Assembly (NCBI GenBank): GCA_009693745.1
Contig: SHWR01000003.1
Location: forward strand, 1-32,432
DNA length: 32,432 nt
Origin: Candidatus Fonsibacter sp.
GTDB lineage: Bacteria; Pseudomonadota; Alphaproteobacteria; Pelagibacterales; Pelagibacteraceae
Direction of reading: 5' to 3'
Program-made: the position numbers and the translations under genes
In this document: positions 1 to 9,574 of the stretch, piece after piece
How the letters are laid out: each line of letters begins with the position of its first letter
Numbering within the stretch: the first letter of the stretch is position 1
The notes under the pieces: model-generated
Databases searched by the model: none
Seen by the model: only the letters and a program-made list of their open reading frames with translations
Told to the model about the DNA's origin: nothing

Positions 1-1299
1 AGCCATTTTATGACCACCGCCTCTTATAAGAATTCCATTTTGTTTAGCTGCTAAAATAGCAACCCCAATATCAAATCCAAAAACTGACCTGCAAGAGCCT
101 TTTGAAATATTTTTATTAGATGAAATAACAATAGCAGGCTTAAAGAATCTTTCTTTAATTCTACTCGCTATAATACCTATCAATCCTTCATGCCAAAACT
201 TATTAGCTACTACTATTACTTCATTACTATTTTCTTTTTCGGCTAATAAATAAGCCTCTTTTAAAATATCCTCTTCAATTAATTTCCTTTTTTTATTTAG
301 AGAATCTAATTTTGTTGCAATTTCGTAACTTGTTTTAGGGTCTTCTGCTGTGAGTAGATTTGCTCCTAGATCTGACTGCCCTATTCTTCCACCAGCATTA
401 ATCCTAGGTCCTAATAAAAAACCAATATGATAAGTACCGGGAGTTTCTTTTATATCTGCAACATCTATTAAAGTTTTAATGCCTAAGTTTTTTCTCTTTT
501 TTAATATTTGTATACCCTGATAAACAAATGCTCTGTTTAAATGTATTAAAGGAACAACATCACAAATTGTACCCAAGGCAACCAAATCTAAATAATCATA
601 TAAATCGGGTTCATTAATATTTTTATTTTTATAAAAATTACTTACTCTAAGAGACCGATTTAAAGCAATAATAAATAAAAAAGAGACACCCGCTGCACAT
701 AAATAACCAAGGTTAGATTTATCATCTAATTGATTGGGATTTACTAAGGCTTTACATTTAGGAAGATTAATTTCTGCTTGATGATGATCAATAACTATAG
801 TTTCAATATTATTTTGACTTGCATATTCAAGAGCCTCGAATGATGTAGTTCCACAATCAACAGTTACTAAAAACTCACCTTTTTTTTCAATGATCCTTTT
901 CAATGAACTAATCGATGGTCCATAACCATCAATTTGTCGATCCGGGATATAAATAAAAAAATTTGAATATATATTTCTTAAAAAATTAACAATAATTGCT
1001 GCAGAAGAAGCTCCATCGACATCATAATCCCCCAAAATACAAATTCTTTTATTCTCTTTAATAGCTTTAATAAAAGTCTCAACCGCAAGATCCATATCTT
1101 TTAAAATACTTGGATCAGGCATAAATTCTTTAATTTTTGGATTTAAATATGACTGACAGTTTTCAGGTGTAATTTTTCTTATCGACAAAAGTTTTGATAA
1201 AAAATTATCAATACCTAATTTTTGAGAAATTTCTAATGCTAAATTCTCATTGTAATTAGATAAAATCCATTCTTTACCAGATACTGACTGGTACTTCAT
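1..1299 (-). CDS. recJ: Single-stranded-DNA-specific exonuclease RecJ (3' end truncated by window edge)
   Basis: Open minus frame from ATG at 1299 (MKYQSVSGKEWILSNYNENLALEISQKLG...) with DHH-type motifs: 'ILGDYDVDGASSAAI', 'VTVDCGTTS', 'VIDHHQAE'. Its start overlaps the glpX stop (ATGA). Not in the supplied ORF track because it runs off the edge. Confidence 0.93.
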   Translation of the reverse strand, partial: MKYQSVSGKEWILSNYNENLALEISQKLGIDNFLSKLLSIRKITPENCQSYLNPKIKEFMPDPSILKDMDLAVETFIKAIKENKRICILGDYDVDGASSAAIIVNFLRNIYSNFFIYIPDRQIDGYGPSISSLKRIIEKKGEFLVTVDCGTTSFEALEYASQNNIETIVIDHHQAEINLPKCKALVNPNQLDDKSNLGYLCAAGVSFLFIIALNRSLRVSNFYKNKNINEPDLYDYLDLVALGTICDVVPLIHLNRAFVYQGIQILKKRKNLGIKTLIDVADIKETPGTYHIGFLLGPRINAGGRIGQSDLGANLLTAEDPKTSYEIATKLDSLNKKRKLIEEDILKEAYLLAEKENSNEVIVVANKFWHEGLIGIIASRIKERFFKPAIVISSNKNISKGSCRSVFGFDIGVAILAAKQNGILIRGGGHKMA

Positions 1300-2243
1300 A
1301 TTTTGAATTTATTAATAATTTTTTTATTAAGGTTTGATGCGTGATGCAAAACAAATGTTTCTGATTGATAAAAACCATTATCTAAAACTTTAATTCCTTT
1401 AAGCAAATCTCCTCCTGTTACTCCTGTCGCACAAAACAAAACATCATCTTTAACTATATCGTTAAGACTATATTTTTTTTTTAAATCTTTAATTCCCATT
1501 TTTTGCGCTTTATCAATTTCATAATCATTACTTAAAACTAATCTTGCCTGAAACTGACCTCCTAAACATTTTATTGCAGCAGCAGCTAGTACACCTTCTG
1601 GAGCACCCCCTATTCCTAAGTATATATCAACATTAAATTCCTCGATACCAGCATAAATAGCTCCGGCAATATCTCCATCAGAAATAAATTTAATTTTAGC
1701 TCCTAATAGTTTAGCATCTTTTACTATATGCTCATGCCTTTCTCTCTCTAAAAGACATATTGTTAATTTATCTGGTGTAGTATTTTTAAAATCAGCTAAA
1801 TTTTTTAAATTTTTTGTTATTCCAAAATCAAGATCAATAACCCCTGCTTTAATATTTTTTCCAACAGCAATTTTTTCCATATAAGTATCAGGTGCATGTA
1901 ATAAATTATTTTTTTTAGAAACAGCAAGAACAGACATTGCATTTGGTAAATTTTTTGCTGTTAAATTTGTTCCTTCTAATGGATCAACCGCAATATCTAA
2001 TTCTTGTCCTATTCCAGTTCCTACTAATTCATTAATATAAAGCATAGGCGCTTCATCCATCTCTCCCTCGCCTATAACAATTTTCCCTTTCATAGGAATG
2101 TTATTAAGAAACAATCTCATCTTATCAACCGCTGCTTGATCAGCTGCTATTTTATCGCCTTTACCTTTTAATAATGATGAAGCGTATGCAGCTTCGCTAG
2201 TTGTTTTTACAAATAGATCTAAAAAACCACTGTCGATTATCAT
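1296..2243 (-). CDS. glpX: Class II fructose-1,6-bisphosphatase
   Basis: 315 aa ORF; GlpX motifs 'GEGEMDEAPML', 'AVDPLEGTNL', 'GIGGAPEGVLAAAAIKCLGG', 'FCATGVTGGDLLKGI'. Confidence 0.95.
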   Translation of the reverse strand: MIIDSGFLDLFVKTTSEAAYASSLLKGKGDKIAADQAAVDKMRLFLNNIPMKGKIVIGEGEMDEAPMLYINELVGTGIGQELDIAVDPLEGTNLTAKNLPNAMSVLAVSKKNNLLHAPDTYMEKIAVGKNIKAGVIDLDFGITKNLKNLADFKNTTPDKLTICLLERERHEHIVKDAKLLGAKIKFISDGDIAGAIYAGIEEFNVDIYLGIGGAPEGVLAAAAIKCLGGQFQARLVLSNDYEIDKAQKMGIKDLKKKYSLNDIVKDDVLFCATGVTGGDLLKGIKVLDNGFYQSETFVLHHASNLNKKIINKFKI

Positions 2244-3547
2244 AATTTTTTTTCATTTCTAATTCTGATCATCGTAATTTTTTTACTAATAAATTTTTCT
2301 TTTGAAATTTTCATTAAAGCAGATTGCATATCTTTTTCTTTAGAATTATGAGTAATGATAACTAAATTTGCATATTTATTATTTTGTAAGGGTTGCTGTA
2401 ATATACTTTGAATTGAAATTTTATATTTAGATAAGACAGAAGTAATTTTAGATAAAACTCCTGATTTATCTTTAACAACTATTCTCAAATAAAATTTACA
2501 AATGTGATTGTTAAAATCAAACATTTTAAATTCTTTTGCATCGGCGAAATTGAAACCAAATGGTAATGTTATATTACCTTTAAGAATTGAATTTAAATCT
2601 GAGACAATAGATGATGTAGTTGGACCCTTTCCTGCACCCAGTCCTTGATAAACTATTTTGCCAATCGGATTTCCTTCGACCATAATTGCATTATTTGCTC
2701 CATTAATCTTAGCAAGATCAGAGTCTTTAGGAATTAGACAAGCATGTACTCTTTGTTTAATTTTATTATCGGTGATTTCAGAAATTCCTAGTAATTTAAT
2801 TTTATAATTAAATTTCTGTGCATACTCAACATCTTCTAGGTCAATTTGTTCTATTCCTTCTGTTAAAAATTTTTTGTTAATAATTTTAGTTTTGAAACAA
2901 AGTGCACTTAATATTGATATTTTTGATTTAACATCATCACCATTAAGATCGAGTTTTGGATTAGTTTCTGCATATCCAAGTTTTTGAGCATTTAATAAAT
3001 TTTCTTTGAAACTTTTTTTAGTTTTTTCTATTTCAGTTAAAATAAAGTTTGTTGTTCCATTTAATATTCCATAAATATGAAATAATTTATTACCTACTAA
3101 ACTCTCTTTTATCGACTTTATTATTGGTATTCCGCCGCCAACTGAAGCTTCAAATAATAGATTAACTGAATTATTTTCAGCAATTTTTACTAGTTCATTT
3201 CCATGCTTGAATATTAAAGCTTTATTTGCAGTAACAACATGCTTGTTATTCTTTAATGCAGCAAATACCAACTCTTTGGCAACGCCATCAGATCCTCCAA
3301 TTAATTCTATAATAATATCTACATCGTCTTTTTTAACTAATGACAAAGGATTCTTTACCCACATTTTTTTAGGAATAGTAAATCCTCTTTTTTTATTAAT
3401 TCTTTTTGCTGAAATATATTTTATTTGGAAAGAAGAGTTTGTATTTATTTCAATAGTCCGCTTATTTTTTACTAAATGTTTGTAAACTTCGGAACCAATG
3501 TTGCCTAAACCAACGATTGCAATGTTATAGTTTTTTTTAGAATTCAT
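2240..3547 (-). CDS. hom: Homoserine dehydrogenase with C-terminal ACT domain
   Basis: 435 aa; N-terminal Rossmann motif 'IVGLGNIGSEVYKHL', 'TANKALI', 'ILNGTTNFILTE', 'GAGKGPTTSSIVSDL', C-terminal ACT-like segment. Confidence 0.95.
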   Translation of the reverse strand: MNSKKNYNIAIVGLGNIGSEVYKHLVKNKRTIEINTNSSFQIKYISAKRINKKRGFTIPKKMWVKNPLSLVKKDDVDIIIELIGGSDGVAKELVFAALKNNKHVVTANKALIFKHGNELVKIAENNSVNLLFEASVGGGIPIIKSIKESLVGNKLFHIYGILNGTTNFILTEIEKTKKSFKENLLNAQKLGYAETNPKLDLNGDDVKSKISILSALCFKTKIINKKFLTEGIEQIDLEDVEYAQKFNYKIKLLGISEITDNKIKQRVHACLIPKDSDLAKINGANNAIMVEGNPIGKIVYQGLGAGKGPTTSSIVSDLNSILKGNITLPFGFNFADAKEFKMFDFNNHICKFYLRIVVKDKSGVLSKITSVLSKYKISIQSILQQPLQNNKYANLVIITHNSKEKDMQSALMKISKEKFISKKITMIRIRNEKKL

Positions 3548-4578
3548 TATTCTAATCCTGCAGTTTCTTTTAAGCCTAATCTTATATTCATATTTTGAAC
3601 TGCCTGTCCTGCAGCTCCCTTTAATAAATTATCAATAGAACTTACAATAATTAATTGATTTTTATATCTTCCTGAAAAAATATTAATGTTGCATTTATTC
3701 GTATTATTAACATTATTTGTATTTACAAATTTTCCAAAAGGTAAAATTTTTACAAAATTACTATTCTTATAAAATTTATTCATATATTGGTGAATTTTTT
3801 TTACGCTAATATTTTTTTTAAGATCAGCATATATCGTTGTAAGAATTCCTCTAAAAGTTGGAATTAGGTGTGGAGTAAATTCGATTTTTAAGTTGCCAGA
3901 AACTTTTCCAAATAATTTTAGACCCTGATCAATTTCTGGCATATGTCTATGACTTCCAACGCCATAAACAGCCATGTTTCTATTAATGTTTGGGTAAAGT
4001 TTTTTATCTGCGGTTTTTTTTCCAGCGCCTGAATAACCTGATTTTGAATCTATAATTATTTTTGAAGTTTTAATTATTTTATTTAACAACAAAGGTATTA
4101 GTGCCAGCTGTGCGGACGTTGGGTAACACCCTGGACAAGAAATTATATTGCTTGTTTCAATGTCTTTTTTTGCAAATTCTGAGAGACCATAAACTGAATG
4201 CTTTTGATTCTCAGAAGCGTAATGTTTTAGTCCATACCATTTTTCATAAACCTTAATATCTGAAAATCTAAAATCAGCTGATAAATCAATTAAAATATGA
4301 TGAGAAGAAATTTTGTTAGAAAGTAATTGAGCTTCTCCATGTGGTAATGCTGAAAAAATTATATCAACATCATCTAAATTTGCTTTATTAATATCTGATA
4401 TTAAAGGTAGCTTTTTTTTAATTTTATTTTTTAAAAAAGAGTTAATAGATCTTCCAATAGAACCTCTTGAGCATAAATATTTAAGATTGATAAATTTATG
4501 GTTACTTAATATTTTAATAAGTTCAAGGCCAACAAAACCTGAAGCACCATTAATTAAAACGTTATATTTATCGGACAT
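3547..4578 (-). CDS. argC: N-acetyl-gamma-glutamyl-phosphate reductase
   Basis: 343 aa; 'INGASGFVGLELIKIL', catalytic 'SCPGCYPTSAQLALIPLL', 'SGYSGAGKK', 'HRHMPEI'. Confidence 0.95.
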   Translation of the reverse strand: MSDKYNVLINGASGFVGLELIKILSNHKFINLKYLCSRGSIGRSINSFLKNKIKKKLPLISDINKANLDDVDIIFSALPHGEAQLLSNKISSHHILIDLSADFRFSDIKVYEKWYGLKHYASENQKHSVYGLSEFAKKDIETSNIISCPGCYPTSAQLALIPLLLNKIIKTSKIIIDSKSGYSGAGKKTADKKLYPNINRNMAVYGVGSHRHMPEIDQGLKLFGKVSGNLKIEFTPHLIPTFRGILTTIYADLKKNISVKKIHQYMNKFYKNSNFVKILPFGKFVNTNNVNNTNKCNINIFSGRYKNQLIIVSSIDNLLKGAAGQAVQNMNIRLGLKETAGLE

Positions 4579-4635
4579 ACTCTGTATTTATAAGAAGTTG
4601 TAAATGACTTAAAGATTAAAATTAGTCTATCTAGA

Positions 4636-5046
4636 CTATCGTTTAGAAAACTGGAATCTTCTTCTAGCTTTTTTCTGTCCGTACTTTTTTCTTTCAACTT
4701 TTCTTGAGTCTCTTGTTAGCAACTTTTCTTTTTTTAAGGCTTTTCTTAATGTTCCGTCTGAAGCAAATAGAGCTTTAGATATTCCTAAAGACACAGCTCC
4801 AGCCTGACCGGTCAAACCTCCGCCTTTAACTGTGCAATTAACATCGTAGCCATTATTTTTATTTATAATGTCAAACGGCTTCTCAATACTAAGTTGTAGA
4901 ACTGGTCGTTTAAAATATTCACGATATTTTTTTCCATTTACTAAAATAGTTCCAGATCCAACTTTTAACCAAACTCTTGCTATAGAACTTTTTCTTTTGC
5001 CAGTTGCGTAAAATCTATTGTCAGAAACACTTAAACTTTGAACCAT
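4636..5046 (-). CDS. rpsI: 30S ribosomal protein S9
   Basis: 136 aa; '[13 protein letters not shown]', C-terminal '[24 protein letters not shown]'. Confidence 0.97.
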   Translation of the reverse strand: MVQSLSVSDNRFYATGKRKSSIARVWLKVGSGTILVNGKKYREYFKRPVLQLSIEKPFDIINKNNGYDVNCTVKGGGLTGQAGAVSLGISKALFASDGTLRKALKKEKLLTRDSRKVERKKYGQKKARRRFQFSKR

Positions 5047-5050
5047 ATAA

Positions 5051-5506
5051 TTAATTTAAATAATTTTTTTTATTTATAGATTTAAAATCAAAATCTACAG
5101 CTTTTTGAGTCTGATGAGGATGTGTATCATCATTATAAACTTTTAAATTTCCAAGTTGTTTTCTACCAAGGGGTCCTCTTGGTAACATTCTCTTTACTGC
5201 TAATTTGATAATTCTAGAGGGATCTTTTTGAAGAATTTTATTTGGCGTAGTTTCTTTTATACCCCCTGGAAAACCAGTATGTTTATAATAAATTTTTTTC
5301 GAAAACTTTTTTCCTGTAAATTTTATTTTTCTAGCATTAGTTACAATTACAAAATCTCCATCGTCCATATGTGGAGTAAAACAAGTTTTTTTTTTCCCTC
5401 TTAAGATCTTAGTTATTTCAGAAGCTAATCTTCCGACAATTAAATTGGTTGCATCAATTTTGTACCAGTTTTTTTTAACTTCTTTCTTTTTAATAAATTC
5501 AGTCAT
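5051..5506 (-). CDS. rplM: 50S ribosomal protein L13
   Basis: 151 aa; '[25 protein letters not shown]', '[22 protein letters not shown]'; adjacent to rpsI. Confidence 0.97.
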   Translation of the reverse strand: MTEFIKKKEVKKNWYKIDATNLIVGRLASEITKILRGKKKTCFTPHMDDGDFVIVTNARKIKFTGKKFSKKIYYKHTGFPGGIKETTPNKILQKDPSRIIKLAVKRMLPRGPLGRKQLGNLKVYNDDTHPHQTQKAVDFDFKSINKKNYLN

Positions 5507-5566
5507 AAGGAACGGAATAAATATATTTTGCCTATTATTATGTCAAATAGATTAAGATAAATTTTA

Positions 5567-6592
5567 TTATTTTTGAGAGATTGATACTTGGTAAAATAGA
5601 TAAATTATCGAAAAAAGTAAAAAAATCGAACCTAGCTGATGAAGACTAGCAAGATATATTTTGTAACCACTAATTAAAACCAGAATCCCAAGTAATACTT
5701 GAAAAATTATTGCCAACAAAACTATAAATAAATGCTTAAAATAAACAATTTTATTTTTAAGTAGAAAATAAAAAATAACACTAAAAATAAAAATTATAAG
5801 ATAAGCAAGAAGTCTATGTAAAAATTGAACATGTGAAGGGCTAGAAAAAGATTTTGAATATAAATAATCCTTAATAAAAACATCCTCTGCTATAAAATTA
5901 CCATTCATTGAGGGCCAGGTTTGATATATCTTTGCAGCATCAAGTCCTGAAACAAAAGCTCCAATTACAATTTGAAAAAAAACAATAATTAAAAAAAAAA
6001 GAATTAAATAAGAATAAAAATTTAAATAAATCTTATTAATATTTCTAAATAAGATTGAAAAAAAAATTAATGATAAGATAATTTGGGCTCCTAGCAAATG
6101 TGCTGATAATCTAAAATGGCTAACATCTACATTTGAGATCAGTCCACTTTTAACCATATACCATCCTAAAAAACCCTGAAAAATAAATAAAAAAGAAATT
6201 ATTGAATACAGAATAATCTGTTTAAAATTAAAAGATTTTTTTATTAAAAAATACAGAAACGGTACAATAAATGTTAAAGAAGCCAATCTTGCTAATAATC
6301 TATGAATATATTCCCACCAAAAAATATATTTAAATTCAGCTAATGACATGCCAAAATTAATTTCTTTATATTGAGGAATTTGTTTGTACAAAAAAAAATA
6401 ATTTTCCCAGGTCTTTTCATTGAGTGGAGGTAAAATTCCACTTAACAATTCCCAATTAGTTATCGAAAGACCAGATTCTGTTAAACGTGTAAGTCCACCA
6501 ATAAAGATAAGTGAAAAAACTAGAAATAAAGATAAATACAACCAAATAGTAATATAGTTATTTTTTTTATTTAGATTATTTGTATTTCCCAT
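5567..6592 (-). CDS. ctaA: Heme A synthase (Cox15/CtaA family)
   Basis: 341 aa polytopic membrane protein; 'GGLTRLTESGLSITNW', conserved histidine segments 'WEYIHRLLARL', 'HFRLSAHLLGAQ', 'FLHRLLAYLI', 'LHQLGSIFLL'. Confidence 0.93.
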   Translation of the reverse strand: MGNTNNLNKKNNYITIWLYLSLFLVFSLIFIGGLTRLTESGLSITNWELLSGILPPLNEKTWENYFFLYKQIPQYKEINFGMSLAEFKYIFWWEYIHRLLARLASLTFIVPFLYFLIKKSFNFKQIILYSIISFLFIFQGFLGWYMVKSGLISNVDVSHFRLSAHLLGAQIILSLIFFSILFRNINKIYLNFYSYLILFFLIIVFFQIVIGAFVSGLDAAKIYQTWPSMNGNFIAEDVFIKDYLYSKSFSSPSHVQFLHRLLAYLIIFIFSVIFYFLLKNKIVYFKHLFIVLLAIIFQVLLGILVLISGYKIYLASLHQLGSIFLLFSIIYLFYQVSISQK

Positions 6593-6635
6593 TATAAAAT
6601 AATAATAAAATTATTATGATTTTAAAAACGATTTA

Positions 6636-6908
6636 ATGTCGCAAAAAAAAATATCAAGAATTCGTTCTACTATTGATGCTATTGATAAGCAAATTATTAG
6701 GCTACTTGGTTTAAGAAAAAAAGAAGTCTTAAAAATTGCTAAGTATAAAAATAAAAGAACTATCGTTGATAAAAAAAGAATAAATCAAATAATGAGAAGA
6801 ATTAAAGCAGAATCAAAAAAAAATAAAATTGATTATGTTTTAGTTAAAAACTTTTGGAAGAAATTGATTCAATATTCAATAAAATTAGAGAAAAAAATAG
6901 TTAAATAA
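6636..6908 (+). CDS. Stand-alone AroQ-type chorismate mutase
   Basis: 90 aa; 'IRSTIDAIDKQIIRLLGLRKKEVLKIAKYK' matches the AroQ pattern (R..ID.ID..I..LL..R......K). Later residues are less typical. Confidence 0.78.
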   Translation: MSQKKISRIRSTIDAIDKQIIRLLGLRKKEVLKIAKYKNKRTIVDKKRINQIMRRIKAESKKNKIDYVLVKNFWKKLIQYSIKLEKKIVK

Positions 6909-6911
6909 ATA

Positions 6912-7103
6912 TTATTTACTATGTGGTGGAAGTTTTTTTTCCACAAACCATTCATGTTTGCGTGTCGATGGATTATATTTCTTAACTCTTAACTTAACTT
7001 TAGCCTTTTCTCCAGCGGTTGGTTTTTTTACATAATAATTGAAGGCGCTATTAGGCCTTAACTCTGGAACAAGTCTAACTTTAACTGAGGTTTTTTTTGC
7101 CAT
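6912..7103 (-). CDS. rpmG: 50S ribosomal protein L33 (divergent)
   Basis: 63 aa; 'MAKKTSVKVRLVPE...', 'NYYVKK', 'VKKYNPSTRKHEWFVEKK' match L33 'KYDP..RKHV.F.E.K'. Confidence 0.85.
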   Translation of the reverse strand: MAKKTSVKVRLVPELRPNSAFNYYVKKPTAGEKAKVKLRVKKYNPSTRKHEWFVEKKLPPHSK

Positions 7104-7104
7104 T

Positions 7105-7491
7105 TTAAGAAAGGTTTTTTATTTCAGTAATAATTTTTTTAATTTTAATTAGCTTTTCTTTTTTATTTAACAGATCGTTAGTGCTTATATCTTTTCTCTT
7201 AAAATCGTCAACTTCAATATCATTAATATTATTTTCTATTATTTTTTTTGCACCTTTAATTGTTAGGCCTTTGTCTTTTAAAAGATATTGAATCTTTTTT
7301 AAAAGCTTAACGTTCTCAACTGTATAATATCTTCTACCTTTAGCTCTTAATTTTGGCTTTAATTGAGGAAACTCTTTTTCCCAAAATCTTAAAATATAAG
7401 TTTTTGCTTTTCCCGTTTCTAATTCAATAAGATTTAATTCTTTTGCTACTTCCCCTATTGTTTTTAAAGCCTCAGCTGACTTCTCCGACAT
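7105..7491 (-). CDS. MerR family transcriptional regulator
   Basis: 128 aa; '[11 protein letters not shown]...[54 protein letters not shown]' is the MerR-type HTH usual downstream of ihfA in alphaproteobacteria. Confidence 0.9.
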   Translation of the reverse strand: MSEKSAEALKTIGEVAKELNLIELETGKAKTYILRFWEKEFPQLKPKLRAKGRRYYTVENVKLLKKIQYLLKDKGLTIKGAKKIIENNINDIEVDDFKRKDISTNDLLNKKEKLIKIKKIITEIKNLS

Positions 7492-7783
7492 TTATATTTT
7501 TATTGATTTTATTTTTTAAAATTTTTGAAGGTTTAAATGTGACCACTGTTCTGCTAGAAATAACTTTTTGTTCTTTTGTCTTTGGATTTCTTCCAACTCT
7601 TTCATTTTTATGACGAATATTAAAAGAGCCAAAATTAGCTATCTTAACTTTACTCTTTTTTTCAAGTTGTAAGGAAATAAACTCAAAAATATCATCAATA
7701 AAATTAGAAGATTCTACCTTGGAGATTCCTAGCTCTTTATAAACTAGATCAGACAAATATTGTCTTGTGATTGTTGTGTTCAC
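7472..7783 (-). CDS. ihfA: Integration host factor alpha subunit / HU-family DNA-binding protein
   Basis: 103 aa; '[49 protein letters not shown]'. Confidence 0.92.
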   Translation of the reverse strand: MNTTITRQYLSDLVYKELGISKVESSNFIDDIFEFISLQLEKKSKVKIANFGSFNIRHKNERVGRNPKTKEQKVISSRTVVTFKPSKILKNKINKNINVGEVS

Positions 7784-7793
7784 AAATATTTAT

Positions 7794-8792
7794 TTATAAA
7801 TTTTTTTGTATTTGTTCCTGCAAATTACCATTTAAAATATCATAGCACAATTTAATAGAATGATAAAAACCAATATAATCCGTGCTGCCATGACTTTTTA
7901 CAACCGGCGATGTTAGTCCTAAAAATATTCCTCCATTATATTTTCTTGGATCTAAATCATTTTTAATGCTGTTAAAGATTTTAAATGACAGTAAATAAAT
8001 AAATTTTGAATACCAAGAAGTTAAAAATTTTTCCTTAACAAGAGCTGCGATATATTTTGCCGTTCCTTCTGCTGTTTTTAAAGCTATGTTTCCTGAAAAT
8101 CCATCAGTAACTATTACGTCTACATCGCCGTCTTTAATATGATTTCCTTCAATGAAACCATGGAATGAAAAATTATCACTATTTATATGTTTTAATTCTT
8201 GGAAACTTTTTTTTAACAAATCACTTCCTTTACTTTCTTCACTGCCAATATTTAATAATGCAACTGTTGGTTTTTCTTTTTTAAAAACAGCCCTATGCAA
8301 AGCGGCTCCTAATTTGGAAAAATCTACTAAATTTTTTATACTACAATCAATATTTGCTCCTAAATCTAAAACAACACTTAATCCTTTATGAGATGGCCAC
8401 ATAGATGCAAGAGCAGGTTTGTCTATGCCATTTATAGTTTCTAGAATTAATCTCGACATAACAAGTAATGCCCCAGTATTTCCAGCTGATATAGCTATAT
8501 CTGCATTTTTATTTTTTAAAGCCGTCAGAGCTAACCACATGCTAGAATTTTTTCCATTTTTAACCGCTTCTAATGGGGACACATTGTCTAATACTTTTTC
8601 ATTTGTATAAATAATAGTGCTTGAAGTTGCAACTAAAGGATATTTTTCTATAATAGGATTTATTAAATCTCTATTACCAAAAATTAAAAATTTTAAATTT
8701 TGATTACTTTGTAAGAATAAGTTCAAACCTTTTATAACTTTTAAAGGAGATTCGTCACCACCCATTGCATCAACTGCAACTGTAAATTTCAT
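7794..8792 (-). CDS. plsX: Phosphate acyltransferase PlsX
   Basis: 332 aa; 'VAVDAMGGDESPLKVIKG', 'SAGNTGALLVMS', 'VVLDLGANIDC', 'VIVTDGFSGNIALKTAEG'. Confidence 0.96.
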   Translation of the reverse strand: MKFTVAVDAMGGDESPLKVIKGLNLFLQSNQNLKFLIFGNRDLINPIIEKYPLVATSSTIIYTNEKVLDNVSPLEAVKNGKNSSMWLALTALKNKNADIAISAGNTGALLVMSRLILETINGIDKPALASMWPSHKGLSVVLDLGANIDCSIKNLVDFSKLGAALHRAVFKKEKPTVALLNIGSEESKGSDLLKKSFQELKHINSDNFSFHGFIEGNHIKDGDVDVIVTDGFSGNIALKTAEGTAKYIAALVKEKFLTSWYSKFIYLLSFKIFNSIKNDLDPRKYNGGIFLGLTSPVVKSHGSTDYIGFYHSIKLCYDILNGNLQEQIQKNL

Positions 8793-8819
8793 TCAATGAA
8801 TAAGTAAATTAATAGTTAA

Positions 8820-8999
8820 TTATGCTTTAGGCTTAAAAATTTGTTTTCCATTATACATTCCGGTTTTTTCATCTACGTGATGCGGAAGTCTATATTTGCC
8901 ACTTTTTTTATCTTCTATGACATTTGCAAAAGTAACAGCGTGATGTGATCTTCTTAAGTTTCTTCTTGCTTTTGATGTTTTGCGCTTAGGTACTGCCAT
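8820..8999 (-). CDS. rpmF: 50S ribosomal protein L32
   Basis: 59 aa translated by eye from the minus strand: MAVPKRKTSKARRNLRRSHHAVTFANVIEDKKSGKYRLPHHVDEKTGMYNGKQIFKPKA*. Absent from the supplied ORF track (short). Next to plsX as usual. Confidence 0.95.
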   Translation of the reverse strand: MAVPKRKTSKARRNLRRSHHAVTFANVIEDKKSGKYRLPHHVDEKTGMYNGKQIFKPKA

Positions 9000-9124
9000 T
9001 TAAATAATTTAATAGTTTAAAAATTAAGACACTCAATATCATTTAACCCTGATAAATCAACCTAGTTAATAATCGTTGATTAGATGGCAAAATTTTATAT
9101 TTATATGGTAATATTTTTTAGCAA

Positions 9125-9574
9125 ATGAGATTTTATTTCTGCAAATATATCCCAATATTTTTTTTTGTATTTAGCTGCACTTCAATTGATGAATTGCATG
9201 GTATCGATAATTTAAAACTAAGATCAGAGTCTCTTCAAATAAATATCACAAACACTAACGATGTATTTAGTCTAATTGGCCCGCCGCAAAATGTAGGAAT
9301 TACTAATAATAATACTTGGTTTTATCATGAAGTTCGTCAAACTAGAAATAAGTATGGTGCAAAAGTAACCACTGACAATAACACGCTAAGACTAGAGTTT
9401 GATGATTTGGGTATTCTAAAAAAAATTGATTTTTTAGATAAAAATACTTTAAATAAAACTCCATTCGATGAATCTTCAACAATTAGTCTTGGTAAAGACT
9501 CCAGCTTTTTATCAAGTTTCTTAGCAAGTATGAGACAACGAGCTAAAAATATTGGTAAGTCTAGCGAGCAATAA
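9125..9574 (+). CDS. bamE: Outer membrane protein assembly factor BamE / SmpA-OmlA family lipoprotein
   Basis: 149 aa; hydrophobic N-terminus ending in lipobox-like 'FVFSC'; '[20 protein letters not shown]' matches the SmpA/OmlA 'LG.P......WYY' pattern. Confidence 0.8.
   Translation: MRFYFCKYIPIFFFVFSCTSIDELHGIDNLKLRSESLQINITNTNDVFSLIGPPQNVGITNNNTWFYHEVRQTRNKYGAKVTTDNNTLRLEFDDLGILKKIDFLDKNTLNKTPFDESSTISLGKDSSFLSSFLASMRQRAKNIGKSSEQ

Noticed and set aside
3207-3485. Plus-strand ORF antisense to hom (92 aa)
   Set aside because: Lies wholly inside the well-supported hom gene on the opposite strand; no recognisable domain. Typical of AT-rich antisense open frames.
6593-6635. AT-only imperfect palindrome (aataataataaaattattat) between ctaA and the chorismate mutase
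   Set aside because: Low-complexity A/T repeat in a divergent promoter region; not distinguishable from base composition.
8152-8610. Two plus-strand ORFs (79 and 63 aa) antisense to plsX
   Set aside because: Fully inside plsX; composition follows from its codons; no motif.
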